A stretch of DNA of 64,000 bases from Lawsonibacter faecis (GTDB lineage: Bacteria > Bacillota > Clostridia > Oscillospirales > Oscillospiraceae): assembly GCF_014287675.1 (NCBI RefSeq), contig NZ_JACOPQ010000003.1:124001-188000 (forward strand), written 5' to 3'. Every line of letters starts with the position of its first letter. Within the stretch, counting starts at the first letter, position 1. A program made the translations under genes and the position numbers. The notes beneath the pieces are model-generated. The model was not told where the DNA came from, did no database searches, and saw only the letters and a program-made list of their open reading frames with translations. Positions 44,701 to 51,825 of the stretch are shown here, piece after piece.

Positions 44701-44827
44701 GGGGCGAAGCGTCCTCCGCTTCAATGACAATCCCGTTCTCCGGTTCTTCCGCCGCGCCCGCCGGAACCATTCCCAGCAGCATCACGGCCGCCAGCAGCAA
44801 GGCCAGTCCCTGTTTCAATCGTTTCAA
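35753..44827 (-). CDS. Giant SLH protein with GH9-like, CE1-like and SASA esterase domains
   Basis: This protein has 3024 residues. The start is a TTG at 44827 behind AAGAAGGG, directly before a signal peptide (KRLKQGLALLLAAVMLL); no in-frame ATG fits. In order: CBM6-like (33-180), two FYHFR-type concanavalin modules (190-372, 383-559), golvesin-like (564-700), CelD_N-type Ig opening VLVNQIGYD (716-800), a helical toroid resembling GH9 (800-1256, GRNPTG, NTAWNASLAY), Ig and two Big_2-type domains, a second CBM-like module (1525-1670), an alpha/beta-hydrolase esterase (1687-1930; Ser about 1823 in GQSFGG), a third concanavalin module, a SASA/CE6-type esterase (2220-2466; Ser about 2227 in GQSNM, NQGEHD, DNLHYT), Big_2 (2582-2663) and three SLH repeats (2851-3024). 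It likely debranches and cuts an acylated plant polysaccharide at the wall. The GH9 call is the least certain. Confidence 0.88.
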   Translation of the reverse strand: MKRLKQGLALLLAAVMLLGMVPAGAAEEPENGIVIEAEDASPQFVGSWGNKDVKTTGDAECSGGKFCFVQKNSAPSGEYVEFTAEVPADGTYDIYVTTKDNKDRTGFQFSVNGEDVGNPVDLYLAGPDAAYREHKIGAAELKAGAFKLRATALEKSAAGLEESANRGGVFDFFRLVPAAAEEPDVDPEAPIFFEDFEGDACQFGLADGWSVVENGSSKVLQGTKMAAAGLLNRTSEAFHLPETYTISYDFTMLQNAGRDGWSGGIVFEYNTDNDFYHFRFNKSDSVSNIQLMKWPDPNQHVLFQKDYPFQTGAGTSHNLCLVNEGGKARFYVDGELLAENIAIGTSGKGLGLRVYNGAMQFDNVTVWDYVREPEAVPGGPIYQTGFDTLPKELEGSAVWGLVELKEGRALGGACTGNNDSLVQLTSAGTLPTSYTLVVDMALMGGITGSGYSAGLTFRHEDSKEFYHFRLDNGTGMSAQLFQWTSGAGNKLASTPVAITDGEARRLRVTVDDAKIICYLDGRQVAEYAGSAAGGNVGFRLYNAEALFDNLAVYSGVVEPPAEGEYAQAFRFPEETETIYNNEQTDHYREKTGEWSSLPGAGQDSSDARTAGGGGAAAFSAYPPKSGQQNYSVDWYVPAADGDAADFIIQTLDGMWKFTLSAGTAAGWQRLGVVTATGGTAFTVDAASQGRLYADAVKLTPTTAKADPVYTPTGGGSEEIAVLVNQIGYDTGTSKRATVPNAEDGAPFQVIHRQTESVAFSGVVENNIADFTQLDTDADTDFYITCGGAESYVFTIGENIIQRRSVKNALAFMDEVRSDTFCVGSNSIAWRDSHQFSFELNGLVLQYMANPALQDSLTGGITNTATCEYEALRVQDEPDIIWLIQFAALRYYDWGHDEGRDLHMLTKEQLAYYLYLYPEISEYVPEETYRAIRDYTISVWGNSKVSGNSQWYAVSGTDHNLYSVQTVFGGLKGSQPPGHSIVPNLLMYEVAKRDGLGDDVAQRFFDAAYANCEYTIHDIDINDPFYNKGQRMSEYVTVPALAWFLEMYPDRAPGGLKAALESWAEKTIARSDNMWDIRMAVSLEAGDGVYYFHNPKLQSQALTKDYWTGAAYANADDQAGYLAGGAPKNEPGNQAGLQAVTYAAARVLEDGAAAGRLKELGVAAIDDLYGRNPTGRAAFYDFTRDFEGADLGWYKQFAGGAGVLERRTAVIDANAPELCYPYAPENYNTGYTEGWVAYNTAWNASLAYAAADAVSLAAPVSGKQGEAVTLTLNAPLNLDTAVRETGYVFVTNPLTGERAKVEVAERGTDSAVFEGTYVLPNAPYVTVSYGSGIFLQSADVTVSDYVGVPAAEITLSGHALTLAAGETVRLSAAVLPADATDKRVSFTSLDSGVASVTADGLVRAVGAGQTVITAASVSDPAIKAECTVTVAAAAPQSLRVSAPSELSAFGSQGKIEVTGVVYSDGTVKTGSLPEAVFSTGDGGILRVDPDGTLTGLAAGKATVTAAAVVEGRTVTGAAEVTVTAERSFDLLTLYREGRYTADGVTMAIAANTKDDLTSSYGTDRLKLTGNQAGNTVAFQLGELAAGTYSVTLFSKYYGGNYAYGTWSFRIDGKTVGTEIDFDQADKNGTYHDIPLGGVELGAGEHTFTFVSSDGGPVVPVSVTLSLDGGTDPGPDPEVKPGQTTPKIHAMDEMYKKVYTDASIQAAGLNYRLYVPAGYEHGQEAELPLLIYLNGAGSRGTDNVKQLANLSPLITPLIDDPDHPCIIAVPQLPTSDKWVNVDWALGSYEDSVPESNSAKLLMGLIGELKQAYKVDPDRVYLMGQSFGGYGAWDLITRHSETFAAAVPMCGAGSPARAEAVKDMPLLVLHGAADPTVPVSGSREMTAALKAAGSTSVTYLEYEGDDHYVQRRLFEQPELYLDWLFSQEKGKTPAAPDVSGLYMPRLTLNLNGAEQLDRLTVTGGTAKVEGGQMTLTPADGGSSALALAKGTEGFRDGVLTAHFTMDALTGSGGAGLVLRARDGGNYIHIRFTKNGLELLEMVNGKAARSNTVPYTLTAGRITCMKAEVRGSVLSVWVDNKLLFDRAAIQAAALQESGAVGVRSYGVPVRTDDIIWSTRGGAYIALTSMADRQVYQRDAETGTGAVALTGTAEGAARLRWRVVSWDGGDNVIHAWTETPVTDGGFSADFTVPQGGWYKTELEALDAGGERIARAESGRWGVGINILCIGQSNMVGIGQGAPEAAHDLASNFMNEHWTHLEDPYDKGDTTPISSDGTVGNSMVPALVNALIEAYGLPVGIIPAARGGAGLVCDCADYPRWLDRSEDNPADRTNLYGNSLYRARAAGGVELIVMNQGEHDVSGNTGEEAYLAALKTLVDNYRRDLGRDVPFFYCQLGPARPGSWSDEKGAVMDGIRAAQMRFNDPEQGVILAAVEMDLDRNSDNLHYTTASQSVIGRRVANAIRWYYDAAPDRADYYTGPGIAAVRFADAAGTKLDVTLAHTGGSDFTPAAGITGFEAADGVGSLEITSAVRKDAHTITLTLARPAEGGTRVRYMAGLLPDVTGIVKDNSPMRLPLNATVGWLEVTGRVESVTLDCTEATLYTNGENTLRLTAEVLPAGLEGAEVSWTSGDEAVATVDDFGLVTAVADGTVVITAAVGGKSAQCTITVSTYYTAPARPPVKIETAPDGSVAAVMTPNAAVSGGQARVSLTTADVSRLTAAAEKSGGTEVVIRPKVRGTADRFRVSIPAGGAAKLAGYGLTVELPAAEVTIPAGGLAGHEGGLVMTAALTENGGLSVSTGLNTLVRATWEAPAEGNVVLLVLDDGSTRPLALSRVEQGTATALIPGGATVALGQRSASFPDVPEGSWAADAVGFAAVRGLFGGAPGGAFVPGEPMTRAMLAVVLARMDGREASGGAGQPWYGGALSWAVENGILQGSGGDLNPDGALTREQLCTILARYAGHAGLTLEQTDAAETFSDSGAVSGWAAGSVEFCLRAGLLTGRPGGRMDPKGQATRAEIAVILTRFIEAALR

Positions 44828-44871
44828 AGCATTTCCCTTCTTTCCCAATAAGCTGTCTTCCGAATGACGCC

Positions 44872-44900
44872 GGGGTGCCGGGGCCCCGCGCCCCGGCACC
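44872..44900 (-). other. Intercistronic stem-loop between the two SLH genes
   Basis: GGGTGCCGGGGC and its complement (12 bp) with a 5-base loop lie in the 110-bp gap between the GH2 stop and the downstream TTG start. It is GC-rich with no T-run, and may partly terminate or stabilise the message. Confidence 0.5.
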
Positions 44901-44937
44901 CTGCGCCTTCCTCAGTCCAATCCCGCCGCCTGCGTCC

Positions 44938-47900
44938 TCACCGCAGCTGTGCGCGGATAAACCGCATGAGGATTTCAGCGACCTCCCCGCGGGTCGCGCT
45001 GCCCCGGGGCTCCAGCCTTCCGCCGTCCCTGCCGGTGAGCAGTCCGCCGTTCACCGCCCAGGCCGCGGCGTCCGCCGCCCAGGGAGATAACTCGCCCGCA
45101 TCCGGGAATTCCGCCGTCGGCGCTGCCGCCTCCGGGCTTCCCGCGTAGCGGTAGAGCATGGTCACAAGCTGTTCCCGCGTGACGGCGTCGTCCAGGCAGG
45201 CGCCGTCGGAGATGCCCTTGGCCCCGGCCCAGTCCACGGCTGCGGAATACCAGGTCCCGCCCCCGCTGCCGTTCTCCTCTCCGTCCAGGCGGTAGAGCAC
45301 CGTTATCAGCATGGATCGGGTCATCAGCGCGTCGGGGCTGAAGCTGCCGCCCCCGGTCCCCCGGAAGAGCGCCCGGGCCGCCGTAAAGGCCGCGCCGCCG
45401 GCAAACCACGCGTCTGCGGGCACGTCGTCAAAGCCGGTCTGGGTCTGGGCAAACCTCAGGGAGACGGAGCCCGTTACCTTCAGGCGGATACCGCCGTCCA
45501 CAGGCACGGACCAGGCGACTACAGTCTCATTTCCCTCCCGATCCACCGAAATCGCCACCGTATCAGGCCCCGCGCCCTTGACGGGGACCGTGACGACGGC
45601 CTCCTCCATGCCGGGGGGCAGTTCAATTCTGGCGGTGACGGCGCCGGTCCTGCGGTCGGTCACCGTCACAATGCGGGTACCGTCGGGCAGGGTCCTGGTC
45701 CTTGTGACGGTCGGGGAGAGCGGAGCGCCGGCATAGGGCGCCTCCTCCAGCGCGGCCGTCGCGCCCTCCAGTGCGGCATAGGCGGCGTCAATTTCCTCCT
45801 GGGCGGCGTTTTCCCGGTCCAGAGCCGCCTGGGCCGCGGACAGGGCGGCGGCAAACGCGCTCCAGGAATCGGCGGTATAGCCGCTCTCGTCATAGTTCTC
45901 GCAGTCGTCCACCAGCGCCCGCAGCGCGGACTTGTCGGCAATCACCCGGTAGACATAGAGGTTCTCATAGGAGGCCGTCCGGCCATAGGCCCGGAAGCCA
46001 GCCCCGCCGCTGGACGGCGCCACCGTGACCTCGGCCGTCAGCTCGTCGTTGAGGTAGGCTCTGGCGGCGGCGCCCGTCACCTCAACCCGCAGGCGGTAGA
46101 CGCCATCCCGGGCCGTCGGTACCGGCACGCTGGCCAGATTGGCGCCTTGCCCGCCGACCCACTGGTACACCTGCAGAGAACAGTTCCCGCCCGTCTCGTC
46201 GATACGCGCGTGGCAGAAGTTCTTCTCATCCTGATAGCGGAACAGAATGCCGGCGCTGGTGGCGTTTGCCGAGCCGGACATGGTCATCTCGCTCTCCACC
46301 ACACAGTCGGTCCACTCCGCGTCTCCGGCGGTGACCAGCAGCGAGGAGGTCGCTGCGTCGGGGACGAGGCTCATCCTCCCCTCCGCCACGGCAAAGCTCC
46401 CCCTGCCGGCGGAGGCGTAGTCCCCGCCGGTGTCGGCGTCGAAGTCGTCCCGGAAGAGTATCTCGCAGTCCAGCAGGTCCAAAACCACCGCTTTCTCCGT
46501 AAGCACCTTTGCGCCGTTCAGGACGGAGACCCTGATGCTGTGCCTGCCCCGGACCGCCTCCCTGGAGACGGTGACGGGAACGGTGTAGCCGGTTTGGACC
46601 CCCTGCTCCGCCACAAAGTGCATCTCATCCGGCACTGTGACCCCCGCGGGCAGGTCCTCCGCCCTCACAGTGAGGGTCTGGGGCTCCTCAAAGAAGCTCA
46701 GCGCGGAGATATGCAGCTCGGCCCGCTCCTGATAGAAGGGGAAGCGGAGGTTGGCGTCCTCCACAACGGCCACCGCCGCCGCCTGGCCGCTCTCCGCGCG
46801 GGTCGCGGCGGAGACCGGGGCGGAGAATGGGGAGACCACATCCCCGTTGTGCGCAGCCGCGGCGAAATAGTAGGTCGTGTCGGTCTCCAGACCGGAGATC
46901 ATGAGCTGGTCCACCTCGGCGCGGTTGACGTAGACCGCCTCCGTCAGCGCGGCGGGGTCCGTGCCGTACTTCACCGTGTACCCGGTGGCCTTCCAGACGG
47001 GATCTATGGTCAGGCTGACGGCGTTCTCCCCCGCCGCCGCGCCCCGGACCACGGGTACCGGCCGCGCCTGCCGGGCGGTCTCGGTTGTAACGGCGATCTC
47101 CTGGCTCCAGGCGCTGGCCTCGCCGCCGGAGATGCTGCGGAGCTGATAGTAATAAGTCTCCCCGCCCGGCCGGCCGGAAATTTTCACGCCGCCCTCGGTT
47201 GCAAAGGCGACCGTATCCGTATAGTTTCCGCTCTCGGTGCCCCAGCGCAGCTCGTAGGTGTCGCCCGCGTCCTTGACGGAGTAGCCCACGAAGAAGCCGC
47301 CCTCCACCGGCTCGGTATGCCAGATGACGGGGGGCAACACGCCCGCGGAGGCGTTCGGGAGGGCGGAGACGGCTGGGGACGCCGGGCCCTGCCCGGCGGC
47401 GTTCCGGGCGGAGACCGTGAAGGAGTACGTCTCACCCGGCGTGAGTCCGGTGAAGTCCGCGTAGCGGTTGAGCGCGGTGGTGACGGTTGCCGTCTTCCCG
47501 CCCCCCTGGGCCGTGACGGCGTACTGCTCGGCGTTGTCCACGCCCTCGAAAATCACTCTGGCGCTGCCACCCCCCGCGATGACCGCGGTGAGCGAGGGCG
47601 CCACGGCGGGCGCCTGGAGGTACTCCACCGTCTCGGCGATCTCATAGCCCAGGGAGTCAATTACCGTGGCCCGGACGGCGCCCAGGCCGCCCGCGGGTAC
47701 GGTCGCGAAGGCGGTTGCCGGATAGACGCCGCCGTCGGGCGCCATGTCCGGGACGGCGCTCAGGCCGGAGGCCGCCACCGCTCCGGCGGCGTCCAGCGCC
47801 TCCCACTTGAGCGTCGCCCCCCGCAGCGCGCAGGCGGGCAGCTCTTCGGCGATGTCCCTGACGCGCATCTGGAGGAGGAGCACCGCCGTGGCCCCCTCCG

Positions 47901-50900
47901 TCCGGGTGTCCCCGGATGTGACGGCGCTCAACTCCGCCACAGGGGAGGACGCCTTCCGCAGCGCCTCAAAACCAATCTTCTTATCGCCCCATACGGTGGT
48001 AACGCCCCAGACACGGTTCTGTCCCAGGGGGGTGCCGCCGTAGTCCGAGCGGTAGTCGTTCAGGGTCCAGATGGCCGCGCCGAAGACATAGGGCAAATCG
48101 CCCCACTGGTCCAGAATGGCCTGCGGATTGATGACCGCCCTGTCCGGAATTTCCGAGGTCTGGCCGTTGCCGTACTCGGTAATGAAGATGGGCTTGTCGG
48201 GATAGGTATTGCGCACCCGCAGGACGTTATCGCGGAAGCCGCCGTAGAAATTGCAGCAGATAAAGTCCGCATAATAGACCGAGTCGCCCTGGGCGTTTTC
48301 CGGGTTGTTGGGATTCTGGGCGGACAGGCTCACCTCGGTCACCAGCCGGGTTGCATCCAGATTTTCCTTGATGTAGCCGTGCATAAACCGGGCGTACTCC
48401 TGGGTGGCCGCGCTGCCGCCGTGCATCTCGTTGCCGATGGACCAGGCGAAAATGGACGGGTGGTTGTAGTCCCGCTCTATCATCTCGGTGTACCAGGGCA
48501 CGCTGCGGTAGCCGTGCTCCGCGTCCTTCGGCGGCGGCCCGCCCCATACATTGCTCTCGCAGATGAGCAGGAAGCCCACCTCGTCGCAGTAGTCCAGCAG
48601 GTTTTCCGACATGGGCACATGGCTCATGCGGGCGCAGTTCATGCCCATGGACTTCATGTAGTCGATGTCCCGCATGACCACATAGTCCGGCTCCGTCTGG
48701 CCGTTAACCCGGTCGTCCCACACCCGGTCCGCGCCGGTGAGCCGCAGCGCCTCGCCGTTGAGATAGAAATGCGTGTCGTCAATCGCAATCTCCCGGACGC
48801 CGATGTTGTCCTCCACGGAGTGGACCACATCCTCCCCGTCCAGCAGCCGGGTCTCCACGGTGTAGAGATTGGGGTCGTCGAAGTGCCAGAACTTCACCTC
48901 CTCCAGCTCCATCGCGGCGCTGATGCGCTGGGTGCCGGGCCGTACCGCGGCAGGCGTCGCAATCTCCCCCACCTGCTCGCCGGTCGCCCTGTCGAAGACC
49001 CGGCTCACCAGCAGATAGTTCTTCTCCCCGGTGGCCTGGCTGGTGAGCTTGTACTCCAGGGAAAGCACGGCGGTTTTGGCCGCGAAGTCCTGCTCGGTGC
49101 TGATGTGCTGCCAGTCCAGCCGGACGGCGTTGTTCACACGCAGCACCGCCCCGCCGGAGATACCGCCCCATTTCCACCAGGCGCCCACGCTGTAGGTGTT
49201 GTCCACCAGGACGGCGATGGTATTCTCCGCCTGGCCGAAGTTGAGGTACTGGTCCACCCGGAAACGGAAGGTGGTGTAGCCGCCGTCGTGGGTACCCACC
49301 TCATGGCCGTTCAGCCATATTTTGCAGTTGTGGTAGACGGCGGTCATCTCCAGGTAGACGGGGTAGCCCGCGTACTGCTCAGGCACGTCAAAGGCGCGGG
49401 CGTACCAGGCGCTCCCCTTATAGTGCGCGTAGTCGTTTTCAATGTCCCAGTTTCCGGGCACGGCCAGCGTGTCCCAGCCGCCGGTATTCTCCGGCATATA
49501 CCAGCGCGCGGCCTCGCCCAGCTTGTCCGGGTCTGTCTTGAAGTCCCACATGCCGTTGAGGGAGAGCACGTCCTCGCCCCGCCCGCTGTCCAGCAGCGGC
49601 AGCGCGTTGATGTCCTTCTCCGTCCGGAAGGTCAGCGTCAGCGGGGCTTCACTCACGCCGTTGCCCATGACGTCCCTCACACCGGCGCCAATCACCACCT
49701 GGTACTCGGTGTCCGCCGACAGGGCCTCGTCCGGCGTTATGACGGCCGTGCGCGCGTCCACATCCTCCGGATCGACCGCGGCCGACGCCGCGACGGTCTC
49801 TCCGCCCCGCTTCAGCGTGACGCCGTCCAATGTGGCCGCATCCACGGGGGCGCTGAACACCACCCGCACGGGCTCGTCCACCGCAGCCTGCATGCTCCTG
49901 GCCAGCTCGGCCGTCAGCGCCGCCGCGGGCAGCGCCACCGTGAACGGCTTGCTCTCCACCGTATCGGACCGGCCTGCGCCGCCCTTGCTGACCGCCACCG
50001 CCTCTGCGGTGTAGGTTCCGCTGGGGAGATAGGCCTCCATGGCGTATGTCCCGTCCGCCAGGACCGGGGCATTCAGCGTCTTTTGGACCTGACCGTCCTT
50101 TCTCAGGGTGAGCTCCACGCTGCCGGCCTCCGCCGCGGTGCCGGAGAGGGAGACGGGCATGCTGGTCACCGTCCCGGCGGGAACCGTGATTGTCACGGAC
50201 GGGCGGCTCACCTCTCCCAGCGACAGATTGTCAAATTCCGCCGTGCACTTCACCAGCCGGAAGCCCACCTGACCGCTGGCCTGGGGCTGCCGGTAGCCTT
50301 CGTCGGTGTGCTGAATGGCCAGCTTCCCGTCGACATAGCACTTGATGTAGGGGCCGTCGGCCTCCACCGCAAGCCGGTAGGTCTCGTTCACCGCCCAGCC
50401 CACGTCGGTCGAGCCGAAGCCGGACCAGCTGCCCTGCGCATTCTGATAGAGGATCGCTTTCCCGCCGCTGTCCAGGCGGAAGTACCAGTAGTTCTCCCCG
50501 TCCGCATACCGGAAGAGAATCCCCGCGCAGGTATGGGACGCGCTGGTAACGCTTACGTCCGCGCAGATGCGGTAGCTGTCTCTCTCCGGCCGGCCCGGAG
50601 CGAGGAGGAGTGCGCTCCCCGAGTTTGTCCCCTGCAAAATATGGTTGCCGCCGTCGCGCTCGGCAATCCTGTAAGAACCGGCATCGCCGGTCCATCCCGC
50701 CAGCGCGTCAGGCTCCTCAAAGGTGTACGCGCCCTCCGGCGCGGGGTATAAGATGCGGAAGCTCCTCACCGCCTCGGCAGTCTTTCCCGTCTCGCCGGCG
50801 GCCGTGACCTTCACGGTATACCTGCCGGGCGTCATGTCCGTAATCCGGTGGGTGAAGGTCCCGTCCCGCTCCAGCGCCAGCGCCTCGGCCTCGGCCCCAT

Positions 50901-51708
50901 TCACCTGAATGACCGCCCGCTCCGCGCCGCTCACCATGCCGGCCAGCGTGATCTCCGTCGTGTCGGAGGGCAGCGCCGCATTCTCCTCCGGGGCTGTGAG
51001 GACGGCCGCCGGCGTGGGACCGTCGGGCGGTTCCGGCGCGGGCAGGGCGCTCACGGTAAGATTGTCAAACTCCGCGCTGCACCCCCAGAGGCGGAAGCCG
51101 ACCCCGGCGGCCTCCCCGCTCTCTGCCCCGTCATAGCTCGAGTCCGTGTAATCGGCGACCAGCTCGCCGTCCACATAACACCGGATGACGGCACCGTCGG
51201 CCACCGCCGTCATTGTGTATACCCGGTCTGCCTCCCAGTCGAATTTTGTCTTCGCCAACTGACTGCTCTTCCCGGACGCCCAGCGAAACAGCTGGGCGTC
51301 CATCCCCTCCTGTTTGTTGCTGTTCAGGCGGAAATGGAAAAAGCTCTCGCCGCTCCCGGCACGGAACACAATGCCCGCGCTGGAGCCCTTGTCCGGGTGA
51401 ATTTCAGTGGCCTTTACCTCCGCCGAGACCACATAGTCCCCGCCGCTCAGCGCTTCGGGCAGACCCACGCAGACGGCCCCTTCCGCGTTGGCCCCCTTGA
51501 GGACGCCGTCTTCCACAATAAACTGATTGGGATTGAGCCAGCCGGTGATAGCGCTCTCATCGCTGAAGTCGCTGCTGTAGAGCAGGTCGCCGTGCTCCGG
51601 GTTCTCCTCCGCACCGGCGGCCATGGCCGGAACCGCTCCGCCGAGACATGAGAGCGCCAAACAGATTGAAAGGAACAGGCTGAGCGCTTGCTTTTGATGC
51701 TTCTTCAT
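44938..51708 (-). CDS. SLH-anchored GH2 glycoside hydrolase with carbohydrate-binding modules
   Basis: This 2256-residue protein has a signal peptide (1-30), two FYHFR-type concanavalin modules (43-222, 323-498) separated by Ig-like domains, a Big_5/SbsA-type domain (608-697), and then a GH2 enzyme: sugar-binding (703-860), Ig (862-970) and barrel (972-1257), with acid/base E1094 in SIGNEMH and nucleophile E1178 in ITEYG. Fn3 modules, a third concanavalin module (1753-1920), a FIVAR domain (1923-1990) and three SLH repeats (2092-2256) follow. The residues after the nucleophile lack the NxK signature of beta-glucuronidases, so a beta-galactosidase or other GH2 activity is preferred. The ATG at 51708 follows GGGGAGATTACA. 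Confidence 0.94.
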   Translation of the reverse strand: MKKHQKQALSLFLSICLALSCLGGAVPAMAAGAEENPEHGDLLYSSDFSDESAITGWLNPNQFIVEDGVLKGANAEGAVCVGLPEALSGGDYVVSAEVKATEIHPDKGSSAGIVFRAGSGESFFHFRLNSNKQEGMDAQLFRWASGKSSQLAKTKFDWEADRVYTMTAVADGAVIRCYVDGELVADYTDSSYDGAESGEAAGVGFRLWGCSAEFDNLTVSALPAPEPPDGPTPAAVLTAPEENAALPSDTTEITLAGMVSGAERAVIQVNGAEAEALALERDGTFTHRITDMTPGRYTVKVTAAGETGKTAEAVRSFRILYPAPEGAYTFEEPDALAGWTGDAGSYRIAERDGGNHILQGTNSGSALLLAPGRPERDSYRICADVSVTSASHTCAGILFRYADGENYWYFRLDSGGKAILYQNAQGSWSGFGSTDVGWAVNETYRLAVEADGPYIKCYVDGKLAIQHTDEGYRQPQASGQVGFRLVKCTAEFDNLSLGEVSRPSVTITVPAGTVTSMPVSLSGTAAEAGSVELTLRKDGQVQKTLNAPVLADGTYAMEAYLPSGTYTAEAVAVSKGGAGRSDTVESKPFTVALPAAALTAELARSMQAAVDEPVRVVFSAPVDAATLDGVTLKRGGETVAASAAVDPEDVDARTAVITPDEALSADTEYQVVIGAGVRDVMGNGVSEAPLTLTFRTEKDINALPLLDSGRGEDVLSLNGMWDFKTDPDKLGEAARWYMPENTGGWDTLAVPGNWDIENDYAHYKGSAWYARAFDVPEQYAGYPVYLEMTAVYHNCKIWLNGHEVGTHDGGYTTFRFRVDQYLNFGQAENTIAVLVDNTYSVGAWWKWGGISGGAVLRVNNAVRLDWQHISTEQDFAAKTAVLSLEYKLTSQATGEKNYLLVSRVFDRATGEQVGEIATPAAVRPGTQRISAAMELEEVKFWHFDDPNLYTVETRLLDGEDVVHSVEDNIGVREIAIDDTHFYLNGEALRLTGADRVWDDRVNGQTEPDYVVMRDIDYMKSMGMNCARMSHVPMSENLLDYCDEVGFLLICESNVWGGPPPKDAEHGYRSVPWYTEMIERDYNHPSIFAWSIGNEMHGGSAATQEYARFMHGYIKENLDATRLVTEVSLSAQNPNNPENAQGDSVYYADFICCNFYGGFRDNVLRVRNTYPDKPIFITEYGNGQTSEIPDRAVINPQAILDQWGDLPYVFGAAIWTLNDYRSDYGGTPLGQNRVWGVTTVWGDKKIGFEALRKASSPVAELSAVTSGDTRTEGATAVLLLQMRVRDIAEELPACALRGATLKWEALDAAGAVAASGLSAVPDMAPDGGVYPATAFATVPAGGLGAVRATVIDSLGYEIAETVEYLQAPAVAPSLTAVIAGGGSARVIFEGVDNAEQYAVTAQGGGKTATVTTALNRYADFTGLTPGETYSFTVSARNAAGQGPASPAVSALPNASAGVLPPVIWHTEPVEGGFFVGYSVKDAGDTYELRWGTESGNYTDTVAFATEGGVKISGRPGGETYYYQLRSISGGEASAWSQEIAVTTETARQARPVPVVRGAAAGENAVSLTIDPVWKATGYTVKYGTDPAALTEAVYVNRAEVDQLMISGLETDTTYYFAAAAHNGDVVSPFSAPVSAATRAESGQAAAVAVVEDANLRFPFYQERAELHISALSFFEEPQTLTVRAEDLPAGVTVPDEMHFVAEQGVQTGYTVPVTVSREAVRGRHSIRVSVLNGAKVLTEKAVVLDLLDCEILFRDDFDADTGGDYASAGRGSFAVAEGRMSLVPDAATSSLLVTAGDAEWTDCVVESEMTMSGSANATSAGILFRYQDEKNFCHARIDETGGNCSLQVYQWVGGQGANLASVPVPTARDGVYRLRVEVTGAAARAYLNDELTAEVTVAPSSGGAGFRAYGRTASYENLYVYRVIADKSALRALVDDCENYDESGYTADSWSAFAAALSAAQAALDRENAAQEEIDAAYAALEGATAALEEAPYAGAPLSPTVTRTRTLPDGTRIVTVTDRRTGAVTARIELPPGMEEAVVTVPVKGAGPDTVAISVDREGNETVVAWSVPVDGGIRLKVTGSVSLRFAQTQTGFDDVPADAWFAGGAAFTAARALFRGTGGGSFSPDALMTRSMLITVLYRLDGEENGSGGGTWYSAAVDWAGAKGISDGACLDDAVTREQLVTMLYRYAGSPEAAAPTAEFPDAGELSPWAADAAAWAVNGGLLTGRDGGRLEPRGSATRGEVAEILMRFIRAQLR

Positions 51709-51723
51709 TGTAATCTCCCCTCA

Positions 51724-51737
51724 AAACATCGTTTACA
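51724..51737 (-). promoter_or_regulatory. Second candidate cre/LacI-family operator
   Basis: Read leftward, TGTAAACGATGTTT lies 16 bp before the GH2 start codon and shares the GTAAACG core with the site at 55245-55258. The match to the cre consensus is partial. Confidence 0.4.
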
Positions 51738-51825
51738 CAGCGAATGTGGATATGAAATACCCCTGCAAAAGCCGAATACGCGAAAAGAAGCCGTTTTCCA
51801 CTCTTACAGGGGCACCATTTTGTAT

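Noticed and set aside
36512..50751. Long plus-strand open frames (36512-40480, 46147-50751) opposite the GH9-like and GH2 SLH genes
   Set aside because: Same composition artefact. The minus-strand frames hold catalytic motifs, and the plus frames have no ribosome sites or domains.
44938..51708. Beta-glucuronidase assignment for the GH2 protein
   Set aside because: The region after the nucleophile has no NxK motif of the kind that contacts the glucuronate carboxylate.
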